Below are positions 1 to 6,740 of a stretch of 9,265 nt of DNA, piece after piece. The stretch lies in NCBI GenBank assembly GCA_910595815.1, contig CAJVCM010000036.1, positions 1 to 9,265 on the forward strand. Direction: 5' to 3'. Made by a program: the position numbers and the translations under genes. Source of the DNA: Candidatus Thioglobus plumae (lineage in GTDB: Bacteria > Pseudomonadota > Gammaproteobacteria > PS1 > Pseudothioglobaceae). Position 1 is the stretch's first letter. Every line of letters begins with the position of its first letter. The notes under the pieces are model-generated. The model was not told the origin of the DNA. It saw only the letters and a list, made by a program, of their open reading frames with translations, and did no database searches.

Positions 1-54
1 GAGTTATTTGATCATGTTCAAATAGATGAAGATGTCGTTATAATGAAGTCATGA
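1..54 (+). CDS. 3' end of an unidentified upstream gene (partial)
   Basis: An open frame enters from the left edge and encodes 17 residues (ELFDHVQIDEDVVIMKS) before a TGA at 52-54. That stop overlaps the ATG of the next gene in an ATGA arrangement. A four-base stop/start overlap of this kind is used repeatedly in this neighbourhood, which supports this being the true end of a translated gene in the same operon. The fragment is too short to assign a family, and I do not recognise it. It could be a chance open frame, since 18 codons is not statistically long. The overlap is the main evidence. Confidence 0.55.
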   Translation, partial: ELFDHVQIDEDVVIMKS

Positions 55-464
55 GTAAGTTAGCGCAATACCTACCAAAAAAAGCTTTTGAGCATCTTCA
101 GAATAATACAGATGCGCTCTTAATCGATGTGCGTACCGAGGCTGAAAACAAGTTTGTAGGAAGGCCGCTTGATTGTATTTTTGTGCCTTGGGTGGATGAT
201 CCAGATTGGGAGCCACACCCGGAGGATTTTATTGCCGCAATCAAGCGTTTTATTGGTAAACGTGAGCAAGTATTAGATACTGAAATTATTCTAATTTGTC
301 GTAGTGGTTATCGTTCTAATGATGCGGGCCGATGCTTGATTGATAATGGCTTTACTAATGTGTCCCATGTAGTGAGTGGCTTTGAAGGTGATCTTGACGA
401 ACAAGATCAACGTGGTAACGTCAATGGCTGGCGCCATGATGGCATGCCTTGGAATCAGTGTTAG
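51..464 (+). CDS. single-domain rhodanese-like sulfurtransferase
   Basis: This is a 137-residue cytoplasmic protein made of one rhodanese domain. Such proteins carry sulfane sulfur as a persulfide on an active-site cysteine. The active-site loop is CRSGYRS at residues 83-89, with Cys83 as the expected persulfide carrier. The LLIDVRTEAE segment (23-32) matches the usual DVR strand of the domain, and the C-terminal VSGFEGDL and GW...GMPW blocks are typical of bacterial single-domain members. There is no signal peptide. It starts with an ATG overlapping the previous stop by four bases and ends inside the start region of ampG, so the three genes are probably translationally coupled. No Shine-Dalgarno is evident. 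The last residue, Cys137, is a second cysteine near the end. The physiological sulfur donor and acceptor cannot be told from sequence. Confidence 0.9.
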   Translation: MSKLAQYLPKKAFEHLQNNTDALLIDVRTEAENKFVGRPLDCIFVPWVDDPDWEPHPEDFIAAIKRFIGKREQVLDTEIILICRSGYRSNDAGRCLIDNGFTNVSHVVSGFEGDLDEQDQRGNVNGWRHDGMPWNQC

Positions 465-1984
465 CCAGTTATTTAGATAGTATTAAATTGTTCGTTCACC
501 CACGGGTGATGACTATGTTGTTTCTCGGCTTTTCAGCTGGTGTACCGATTCTACTTATTTTTTCAACGCTGGGGCTTTGGCTCAATGAGGCGGGTGTTGC
601 CAAATCAACTATTACTTATTTTTCGTGGGCAGCGCTAGGTTACTCGTTTAAGTTTGTGTGGGCGCCACTGGTTGACCGCCTGCCTTTACCGATTTTAACC
701 AAAACATTGGGCCGTCGTCGTGCCTGGATGTTGGCTTCTCAGTTGGCAATTATGGGTGCGATTTTGTTAATGGCATCGGTTGATCCAAAAGCTGGCATTG
801 ATGGCTTAACCCTTATGGCTTATGGTGCGGTCCTGTTAGGATTTTCATCAGCCACACAAGATATTGTGATTGACGCCTATCGTATTGAATCAGCCGATAA
901 AGATATGCAGTCGATGCTCTCAGCAACGTATATTGCGGGCTATCGTATTGGCATGTTGGTAGCTGGTGCTGGTGGTTTGTTTATCGCTGATTACTTAGGT
1001 TCGACCAAAGCACTTTACAGTTATGATGCTTGGTCAGGTACTTACATGATTATGGCGGCGGTGATGTTGATTGGTGTGGCGACCACACTGATTATTAGTG
1101 AGCCCGACACCAAGAGACAAGAGGTTGAATACAGTACAACTGATTACGCCCGATTTTTCTTATTATTTTTATCAATTGTTGCCGCCTTTATCTTAACCTT
1201 TAACGCAACAGCTGGTCTGGTCAAAGAGGCCAAAGAAGTCTTAATAGAGGTTTTTGCTAACAAGCATCTTGCTGGTTTTATTGTTGGTACAGCTCGCATG
1301 ATGGTAGCGCTTTTAGGTGCTTATATTGCAGCTAGAGCATTAATCACATTTAACATTGTTAATCGATCTATGGTTAACAATACCTATGTTGATCCGGTTA
1401 AAGACTTCTTTAACCGCTACGGCATGAGTGTGGCTGTATTGTTATTAGCTGTGATTGGTTTGTATCGTATGAGTGATATTGTGCTCGGTGTGGTGGCCAA
1501 TATTTTTTATCAAGATATGGGATTTACCAAAGTTGAAATCGCGACAATTTCTAAAACTTTCGGCCTATTTATGACGCTTGCTGGTGGTTTTTTAGGCGGT
1601 GTTTTAGCGATTAGAATTGGCGTGTTTAAAGTGCTATTTTTAGGTGCATTGCTCTCGGCATTAACCAATCTTTTGTTTATCGTGCTGGCGAACGTGGGTC
1701 ATGATATTGCTTGGTTATATGTAACTATTACGATGGATAACCTTTCAGCAGGTATCGCAACAACTGCCTTTATTGCTTTTTTATCTAGTCTGACTAATAT
1801 TCAATTTACTGCAGTGCAGTATGCGATTTTCTCATCACTCATGACTTTACTACCTAAAATATTTGGTGGTTATTCAGGCACTTTGGTTGAGCAATTTGGC
1901 TATAGTGAATTTTTTGTGATTACCACACTAATCGGCCTACCAGTCCTATGGCTGGTGTATAAAATCAAACCTCATATTAACTAG
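449..1984 (+). CDS. ampG: AmpG muropeptide permease (MFS)
   Basis: Inner-membrane transporter of the major facilitator superfamily that imports GlcNAc-anhydroMurNAc peptides released during cell-wall turnover. The 511 residues are very hydrophobic with about 12-14 membrane segments. Recognisable AmpG blocks are the first helix with GFSAGVP (27-33), FKFVWAPLVDR (68-78), the cytoplasmic GRRRAW loop (88-93), SATQDIVIDAYR (134-145) and GYRIGML (164-170). The length is close to the E. coli protein (491), with a longer central loop around residues 220-330 before the DFFNRYG block. The following gene is nagZ, the next step of the same pathway, which strongly supports the call. The start is uncertain: TTG at 449 or GTG at 458, both overlapping the rhodanese end. 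The GTG would give a protein beginning MLASYLD, close to the usual AmpG N-terminus. No ATG lies upstream of the first membrane helix, only internal ones. Confidence 0.92.
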   Translation: MESVLASYLDSIKLFVHPRVMTMLFLGFSAGVPILLIFSTLGLWLNEAGVAKSTITYFSWAALGYSFKFVWAPLVDRLPLPILTKTLGRRRAWMLASQLAIMGAILLMASVDPKAGIDGLTLMAYGAVLLGFSSATQDIVIDAYRIESADKDMQSMLSATYIAGYRIGMLVAGAGGLFIADYLGSTKALYSYDAWSGTYMIMAAVMLIGVATTLIISEPDTKRQEVEYSTTDYARFFLLFLSIVAAFILTFNATAGLVKEAKEVLIEVFANKHLAGFIVGTARMMVALLGAYIAARALITFNIVNRSMVNNTYVDPVKDFFNRYGMSVAVLLLAVIGLYRMSDIVLGVVANIFYQDMGFTKVEIATISKTFGLFMTLAGGFLGGVLAIRIGVFKVLFLGALLSALTNLLFIVLANVGHDIAWLYVTITMDNLSAGIATTAFIAFLSSLTNIQFTAVQYAIFSSLMTLLPKIFGGYSGTLVEQFGYSEFFVITTLIGLPVLWLVYKIKPHIN

Positions 1985-1996
1985 TCAGGATTTTTA

Positions 1997-2980
1997 ATGC
2001 TTGGACCAATCATGATGGACGTATCAGGCTTGATACTGACACAAGAAGAAAAAAACCGATTATCTAAGCCGAGCATAGGCGGCGTGATTTTATTTACGCG
2101 TAATTTTGAGAGTATTGATCAAGTTAAAGAGTTAATTAAATCAATCCGTTTGATTGATCAAAATATGCTGATTTCAGTAGATCACGAAGGTGGTAGGGTG
2201 CAGCGTTTTAAAGCCGGTTTTACCCATCTTCCGGCCATGGCAAAATTGGGCGAAGTCTATGATCAAGATCCTGAATTAGCCTTAGAGCAAGCTTTTTCTT
2301 GTGGCTGGGTTTTAGCGGCAGAGTTATTAGATATTGGTATAGATTTTTCGTTTGCACCGGTGCTAGATTTGGATTACGGCTATTCCTCGGTGATTGGCGA
2401 TCGAGCGTTTCATTCTAACCCTGAGGCAGTAGTGAAATTAGCCGGCGCTTTGATTGAGGGTATGCATGAGGCAGGCATGAAGTGTGTCGGTAAGCATTTC
2501 CCTGGGCATGGCTATGTGGCACTTGATTCACATCTAGATCTACCAGTTGATGAACGCTCAATGAATGAAATTAGACAAGATATCCTTAGTTTTAAAGGTT
2601 TGATTAATCAGGGTTTAGATGCTGTTATGCCTGCACATGTGGTGTATTCTCAAGTGGATGATAAGCCAGCAGGGTTCTCATCAAAATGGATTAAAGATAT
2701 TTTACAATCACAGCTTGGTTTTGCCGGTGTGGTGTTTAGTGATGATTTATCCATGCAAGGTGCGCATTTTATTAAGGATATTACCGAGCGTGTACAGGTG
2801 TCGTTAGACAGTGGCTGTGACATGGCCTTAATCTGTAATCACCCAGAATTGGTAGAGCAAGTGATCGACCTTGATTGGCCTAAGTGTGAGAAACTACACT
2901 TAATGAAAGGGATTAAACCTTTTAATCTTGATAAAATAGCGCATAACAATCATCGACAAAATATACAATCATTATTATGA
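1997..2980 (+). CDS. nagZ: beta-N-acetylglucosaminidase NagZ (peptidoglycan recycling)
   Basis: Cytoplasmic glycoside hydrolase family 3 enzyme that removes GlcNAc from the anhydro-muropeptides brought in by AmpG, yielding anhydroMurNAc-peptides. In bacteria carrying ampR/ampC these are also the beta-lactamase induction signal. The 327 residues fit the family (E. coli 341). Visible motifs are VDHEGGRVQRF (61-71), the KHFPGHG signature (166-172), the flexible-loop DSH at 177-179 that supplies the catalytic histidine, and FSDDLSM (247-253) with the nucleophilic aspartate. The ATG at 1997 is preceded by AGGA at 1987-1990, a weak but well-spaced Shine-Dalgarno. It lies 12 bases after ampG and its TGA overlaps the next ATG by four bases, so it is co-transcribed. 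The C-terminus is slightly short compared with E. coli. Confidence 0.96.
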   Translation: MLGPIMMDVSGLILTQEEKNRLSKPSIGGVILFTRNFESIDQVKELIKSIRLIDQNMLISVDHEGGRVQRFKAGFTHLPAMAKLGEVYDQDPELALEQAFSCGWVLAAELLDIGIDFSFAPVLDLDYGYSSVIGDRAFHSNPEAVVKLAGALIEGMHEAGMKCVGKHFPGHGYVALDSHLDLPVDERSMNEIRQDILSFKGLINQGLDAVMPAHVVYSQVDDKPAGFSSKWIKDILQSQLGFAGVVFSDDLSMQGAHFIKDITERVQVSLDSGCDMALICNHPELVEQVIDLDWPKCEKLHLMKGIKPFNLDKIAHNNHRQNIQSLL

Positions 2981-3258
2981 GCACAGACAACAAACCAAAT
3001 TTTGAAATTCGTTTATTAAGCGCGGTTAGAAAAACCTTAATTGCCGTTGCAAAAGACACCATGACTAAGCCAGGCTTACGTCACCCTTTAACAGAAGGCA
3101 CACAAAAAATGATCACCGATTGTTTAGATATCGTTATCTCTAGACAAACAGCCATTGAAAAAGACTCGGGCACACATACCGAAATGAAGCCGGTTTATAC
3201 CGATGAGCAAACGGTACAAAGCTTTTCAGTTGATGATCTTAAAAAGACTTTAAATTAA
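2977..3258 (+). CDS. unrecognised 93-residue protein coupled to nagZ
   Basis: I do not recognise the family. The start overlaps the nagZ stop in an ATGA arrangement, which, with a full-length frame in the same direction, makes it a convincing gene and the last member of the operon. The protein is soluble-looking, with no signal peptide, membrane segment or cysteine pair. Residues 9-30 and 43-61 look helical and amphipathic. They flank a distinctive motif, KPGLRHPLTEGT at 31-42, which has the look of a conserved loop. The tail (70-93) is polar with a short acidic-basic end. The single cysteine is Cys49. The stop codon is interlocked with that of the convergent uvrD gene. A role in wall recycling is suggested only by position and is weakly supported. 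Confidence 0.82.
   Translation: MSTDNKPNFEIRLLSAVRKTLIAVAKDTMTKPGLRHPLTEGTQKMITDCLDIVISRQTAIEKDSGTHTEMKPVYTDEQTVQSFSVDDLKKTLN
3255..3258. other. interlocked TTAA stop codons of convergent genes
   Basis: The palindrome TTAA supplies the TAA of the 93-residue gene (3256-3258) on the plus strand and the TAA of uvrD (3257-3255) on the minus strand. There is no intergenic space and no hairpin terminator between the two operons. Confidence 0.9.
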
Positions 3259-5420
3259 ACATACTCCAGATTGGCGTAAGAGCTAATCAACCACTTAGTG
3301 CCAGCAGATTTGAACTTAATCTGAATGCGGGCTGAGTCACCATCACCTTCAAAGTTAAGTACCGTACCAAAGCCAAATTTCGCATGCTTAACCGTCACAC
3401 CAATCGATAGTCGACCTTGTCCTTCAGGCTCGATATCTTGATTAAAGATATCATCTTCTTGATAATTCTGTATGGTTGAGCCAAATTTTTGTTTAACTGA
3501 GTTTGTGTATTCGCCCGGTATTTCATCTAAGAATCGAGAAGGGTAGGCGTATAAAGATTGCCCATGTAAAAAGCGTTTAATTGCAAAAGATAGGCTGAGT
3601 TTTTTCATGGCACGGGTCATGCCCACGTAGCACAATCTTCTTTCTTCATCTATTAAGTGTGGCTCGTCTTTACTTTGTCTAGAAGGAAACAAGTCTTCTT
3701 CCATGCCGGTTAAAAACACATTAGGAAATTCCAAACCTTTGGCGGAATGAACGGTCATTAATTGTACGTTCTGATTGATAGGTGCATTAGTATCGCCACT
3801 GGAGTCTAACGAGGCCAGTGAGATAAAACCAACCACTTCACTCATATCAGAATCTTGATCGTGAGTGTATTGCTTGGCTGCTGCAATGAGCTCTTCAAGG
3901 TTTTCTTTTTTACTACCAGCCTTGTCAGTTTTGTCATTTGAATAATGTTCAATTAAGCCAGAAGCCTTAATTAAGTGAGCAACTTTTTCACTCAGTTCTA
4001 GGTGTTTGGCGTCATCACACATTTGTTCAATCAGTTGTGTAAACCCAATTATTGCATTGCTTGCACGAGTTGGCAATGAAGGCGATATTTCAATGGCTGC
4101 TTGAAAGAGGGTGGTGTGATTATCACGCGCAAATTCTCTTAATTTTTCAATAGTGGCATTGCCAATACCACGAGTTGGGAAGTTGACCACGCGCTCAAAA
4201 GCAACATTATCAGCTGAGCTTTCCATCAGGCGCAAGTAACATAGCGCGTCTTTAATTTCAGCGCGTTCAAAAAAGCGAAGACCACCATAAATCACATAAG
4301 GAATATTGTATTTAATCAACCGTTCTTCAAAGCCTCTAGACTGTGCGTTTGAACGATATAAAATAGCACATTCGCTGGCTGATGCACCGTCGTCAATATG
4401 TTTTTGAATGGCGCTAACAACATAGTCTGCTTCATCAGTTTCTGTACGTGCTTCATAGATATCAATTAAGTCACCGTTGCCAGCGTCGGTCCACAGCGAC
4501 TTTCCTAGGCGATTAGAATTGTTGGCAATGAGTGCGTTAGATGCGCCTAGAATGTTGCCTGTAGAACGGTAATTTTGCTCAAGTCGGATGGTTTGAATAG
4601 GGTGAAAATCAGATTCTAATTTTTGAATATTTTCAATCTTTGCACCACGCCAGCCATAGATTGATTGATCATCATCACCCACACAAAATATTTGATTTTT
4701 GCCTGACGAGAGTAGTTTGATCCATTTGTATTGAATGGTGTTGGTGTCTTGAAACTCATCAACCAAGATGTGCTCAAAGCGATTTTGATAGCGTGTAAGT
4801 AACTCAGCATTATTTTTTAGCAATTCATAGCTACGTACTAAAAGTTCGGCAAAATCAATTAATTCATTGGCTTTACAGTGCGCCTCATAGAGTTCAAATA
4901 CTTTGATACTCTGCTTAACGAAATAGTTATATCCGGCATCGATATCACCAGGGCGAATGCCTTCGTCTTTTTGCTGGTTGATAAACCACTGAATTTTTCT
5001 AACCGGATATTTTGATTCATCGATTTGATTTTCTTTCATCAAGCGCTTAACAATACGAAACTGATCTTGCTGATCAAGAATTTGAAATTGTGCGCTTAAA
5101 TTGGCTTCAATAGGGTGGGCGCGTAATAGTCGATGTGCTAGCCCATGAAAAGTACCTACCCACATACTTCTAATCGGACGTCTTAGTAATACTTCAAGGC
5201 GTTCACGCATTTCCTTGGCGGCTTTATTGGTAAAGGTTACTGCTAGAACAGCATCAATATGCGTGTTTTTCTGTGTGACTAAATAAACAATACGATGTGT
5301 TAAAACTCGGGTTTTACCACTGCCTGCACCTGCGAGTATTAAAGCATTTTGCCCATCATCTAAAGTAACTGATTGGTTTTGTTTGTCGTTAAGTCCATCG
5401 GTAATTTCAGATAAATTCAT
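3255..5420 (-). CDS. uvrD: DNA helicase II UvrD
   Basis: Superfamily 1A 3'-5' DNA helicase that removes the cut strand in nucleotide excision repair (after UvrABC) and in methyl-directed mismatch repair. All motifs are present in the 721 residues: AGAGSGKT (30-37, Walker A), DEFQDTN (221-227, motif II), GDDDQSIYGWRGA (248-260, III), QNYRSTGNI (282-290, IV), TVHSAKGLEF (556-565, V) and YVGMTRA (598-604, VI). The C-terminal block VKHAKFGFGTVLNFEGDG (677-694) and the final SYANLE are the UvrD/PcrA Tudor-like RNA polymerase contact domain. Together with the length (E. coli UvrD 720, Rep 673) these favour UvrD over Rep. The start at 5420 fits the family N-terminus, but the upstream sequence has almost no Shine-Dalgarno. 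I see no LexA-type CTG-N10-CAG box upstream, unlike the SOS-regulated E. coli gene. Confidence 0.97.
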   Translation of the reverse strand: MNLSEITDGLNDKQNQSVTLDDGQNALILAGAGSGKTRVLTHRIVYLVTQKNTHIDAVLAVTFTNKAAKEMRERLEVLLRRPIRSMWVGTFHGLAHRLLRAHPIEANLSAQFQILDQQDQFRIVKRLMKENQIDESKYPVRKIQWFINQQKDEGIRPGDIDAGYNYFVKQSIKVFELYEAHCKANELIDFAELLVRSYELLKNNAELLTRYQNRFEHILVDEFQDTNTIQYKWIKLLSSGKNQIFCVGDDDQSIYGWRGAKIENIQKLESDFHPIQTIRLEQNYRSTGNILGASNALIANNSNRLGKSLWTDAGNGDLIDIYEARTETDEADYVVSAIQKHIDDGASASECAILYRSNAQSRGFEERLIKYNIPYVIYGGLRFFERAEIKDALCYLRLMESSADNVAFERVVNFPTRGIGNATIEKLREFARDNHTTLFQAAIEISPSLPTRASNAIIGFTQLIEQMCDDAKHLELSEKVAHLIKASGLIEHYSNDKTDKAGSKKENLEELIAAAKQYTHDQDSDMSEVVGFISLASLDSSGDTNAPINQNVQLMTVHSAKGLEFPNVFLTGMEEDLFPSRQSKDEPHLIDEERRLCYVGMTRAMKKLSLSFAIKRFLHGQSLYAYPSRFLDEIPGEYTNSVKQKFGSTIQNYQEDDIFNQDIEPEGQGRLSIGVTVKHAKFGFGTVLNFEGDGDSARIQIKFKSAGTKWLISSYANLEYV

Positions 5421-5429
5421 GATTTTTTC

Positions 5430-5457
5430 TTGCTTGATAGTTTTAAATGGTTATAAT
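5430..5457 (+). promoter_or_regulatory. probable promoter of the 61-residue protein gene (rightward)
   Basis: A perfect TATAAT at 5452-5457 is preceded by TTGCTT at 5430-5435 with 16 bases between. The start would be near 5464, giving a leader of about 75 bases. An alternative -10, TATAAA at 5512-5517, would place the start on top of the Shine-Dalgarno and has no -35, so it is less likely. The TATAAT overlaps the uvrD -10 on the other strand. Confidence 0.5.
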
Positions 5458-5478
5458 ATTATCTTTCTCTGATATCAA
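5450..5478 (-). promoter_or_regulatory. probable uvrD promoter (leftward)
   Basis: On the minus strand, TTGATA (complement of 5473-5478) is followed after exactly 17 bases by TATAAC (complement of 5450-5455), a good sigma-70 match. Transcription would start near 5443, leaving a leader of about 23 bases before the uvrD ATG at 5420. The -10 box overlaps that of the opposing promoter. Prediction by eye only. Confidence 0.55.
5470..5477. repeat. 8-bp palindrome TGATATCA in the divergent promoter region
   Basis: A perfect dyad with no spacer lies just downstream of the predicted rightward start and across the -35 box of the predicted uvrD promoter. It is well placed for a regulator, but eight bases of AT-rich dyad occur often by chance, so an operator role is only a possibility. 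Confidence 0.2.
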
Positions 5479-5525
5479 GTTAATTTTAAGCCTGATTGAA
5501 GAATGTGAAATTATAAACAAAATTT

Positions 5526-5531
5526 AAGGAG
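5526..5531 (+). promoter_or_regulatory. strong Shine-Dalgarno AAGGAG
   Basis: AAGGAG lies eight bases before the ATG at 5540. It is the best ribosome binding site in the window, where most genes have a weak one or none. It fixes the start of the 61-residue protein and points to high expression. Confidence 0.85.
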
Positions 5532-5539
5532 TATCAGTA

Positions 5540-5725
5540 ATGACTTACTACGAAGGTGTTAAAAAAATGGAAGAAATGGGCGTAAACGATAACTATATCC
5601 AAGGTTGGGTAGCTGGTTTCTTAAACAATCCTGAACTTGAAGAACAAAGAATTACTGATGAGTGGGAATCTGGCTATGAAGATGGCAAAGAGAAAACAGA
5701 TGCAAACTTTGCAAATTTCTGCTAA
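5540..5725 (+). CDS. small acidic RMF-like protein, 61 residues
   Basis: This is a monocistronic gene with its own promoter, a strong Shine-Dalgarno and a perfect terminator, so it is real and probably abundant. Codon choice also suggests high expression, being rich in TAC, AAC, TTC and ATC compared with neighbours. The core from residue 22 to 49 reads G-W-x-A-G-F...N-P...Q-R...W-x-x-G-Y-x-x-G. This matches the spacing of ribosome modulation factor (GYxAG, then WLxGW). However RMF is basic and binds rRNA, whereas this protein has 14 acidic and 5 basic residues, so direct RMF function is doubtful. Its only cysteine is the last residue, Cys61, just after a tandem ANFANF. No signal peptide or membrane segment is seen. 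I also recall, without being able to check, a small family named after Allochromatium Alvin_2107 and linked to sulfur-globule oxidation, which is an alternative assignment. Confidence 0.85.
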   Translation: MTYYEGVKKMEEMGVNDNYIQGWVAGFLNNPELEEQRITDEWESGYEDGKEKTDANFANFC

Positions 5726-5757
5726 TTTCTGATAATTACATTTATTAAGAATGATCT

Positions 5758-5783
5758 AAAAAGCCCCGTTTACGGGGCTTTTT
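5758..5783 (+). terminator. rho-independent terminator after the 61-residue protein gene
   Basis: Perfect inverted repeat with 11-base arms (AAAAAGCCCCG / CGGGGCTTTTT) and a four-base TTTA loop, with the GC core followed by five T. The A-run on the left arm means it could also work leftward. It is the only clear intrinsic terminator in the window. It ends 15 bases before the epmB start. Confidence 0.95.
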
Positions 5784-5798
5784 AATGCGCTAATCACT

Positions 5799-6740
5799 AT
5801 GAAAAGTAACTGGCAGCACAATACAAGAAGCACTTTAAAAGGGGCGAATAGTTGTAATGATTTTTTTCAAAGTGATCAATTTAAAGATCAACACTTTCCA
5901 ATCAAAATCCCTTTAGAATTTGCCAATCTGATTGATAAGAATAACCCAGGTGATCCTTTATTAAAACAAGTTGTCCCCTTTAACAATGTACAAAACCAAG
6001 CAGAGTTTAGTTTGTCCCCATTGGGCGATGAAGGCAATGCACCAGTCGCCGGTTTAATTCATAAATATCCTAATCGAGTTTTATTGATTACATCACGTGT
6101 GTGTGCGATTCATTGCCAGTATTGTTTTCGACAAAATTTTGATTATAGTGGTCATGATGCGATTAGCAACTGGTCGGCGATTGAAGACTATATACGCGGC
6201 AATCAATCAATTGATGAGGTGATTCTGAGTGGTGGCGATCCGCTAAGTTTGAGTGATGAAAAACTACAATCATTAATTCAGAAGATTGAGCGTATTGCAC
6301 ATATAAAAAATTTAAGAATTCATTCGCGCAGTGCTGTGGTTACTCCAAGTAGAATAACAGACAAGCTGATTGGCATGCTGAATAATACTAAGCTTAATGT
6401 GGTGATAGTGCTACACACCAATCATGCGAATGAGTTATCAAATGAATTTGCTAATGCAATACAAAAACTAGCAAAAATAACCTTGTTAAATCAATCAGTT
6501 TTGTTAAAGGGTGTGAATGACTCGGTATCAGTATTGAGCGATCTTTCATTGCGTTTATTTGATCTAGGCATATTGCCGTATTATCTACACATGCTAGATA
6601 AGGTAAGTGGTGCAGAGCATTTTTTAATCAGTGATGAGCGTGCAATTCAGCTGCATCAAAGCTTAAAGAAAAATCTAAGTGGTTATCTGGTGCCTAAGTT
6701 GGTACGAGATGAAAATTTAGCCTCAAAAACTTGGGTTTAA
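5799..6740 (+). CDS. epmB: EF-P beta-lysylation protein EpmB (lysine 2,3-aminomutase family)
   Basis: Radical-SAM, PLP-dependent enzyme that converts (S)-alpha-lysine to (R)-beta-lysine, which EpmA attaches to elongation factor P so that ribosomes pass polyproline stretches. The 4Fe-4S ligands are Cys102, Cys106 and Cys109 in CAIHCQYCF. Other family blocks are NPGDPLLKQV (49-58), GLIHKYPNRVLL (85-96), ILSGGDPL (142-149), LRIHSR (172-177), LLNQSVLLKGVND (229-241), PYYLHMLDKV (260-269) and GYLVPKL (295-301). Lys310 in the terminal SKT matches the expected PLP lysine. The 313 residues are shorter than E. coli (342), missing part of the N-terminus and a short tail after SKT, and the core is intact. 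The ATG has no Shine-Dalgarno and sits just after a terminator. epmA and efp are not in the window. Confidence 0.95.
   Translation: MKSNWQHNTRSTLKGANSCNDFFQSDQFKDQHFPIKIPLEFANLIDKNNPGDPLLKQVVPFNNVQNQAEFSLSPLGDEGNAPVAGLIHKYPNRVLLITSRVCAIHCQYCFRQNFDYSGHDAISNWSAIEDYIRGNQSIDEVILSGGDPLSLSDEKLQSLIQKIERIAHIKNLRIHSRSAVVTPSRITDKLIGMLNNTKLNVVIVLHTNHANELSNEFANAIQKLAKITLLNQSVLLKGVNDSVSVLSDLSLRLFDLGILPYYLHMLDKVSGAEHFLISDERAIQLHQSLKKNLSGYLVPKLVRDENLASKTWV
6737..6740. other. interlocked TTAA stop codons of convergent genes
   Basis: As at 3255-3258, one TTAA palindrome ends both epmB (TAA at 6738-6740) and the tlpA-like gene (TAA at 6739-6737). No intrinsic terminator is seen within either gene end. Confidence 0.9.

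Noticed and set aside
39..44. TATAAT just before the rhodanese gene
   Set aside because: It would start transcription almost at the ATG, has no convincing -35, and lies in the coding end of the upstream gene. Operon transcription is more likely.
2619..2807. 62-codon frame within nagZ
   Set aside because: Out-of-frame shadow over conserved nagZ codons, including the catalytic aspartate region.
4616..4810. 64-codon minus-strand frame within uvrD
   Set aside because: Same-strand shadow in another frame over helicase motifs II and III.
5421..5539. LexA (SOS) box upstream of uvrD
   Set aside because: I searched for CTG-N10-CAG on both strands and found no match, so SOS control like that in E. 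coli is not supported.
5714..5731. Direct repeat AATTTCTG (5714-5721 and 5724-5731) across the stop of the small gene
   Set aside because: Short and AT-rich, present only twice, and better explained by chance next to the ANFANF codons.
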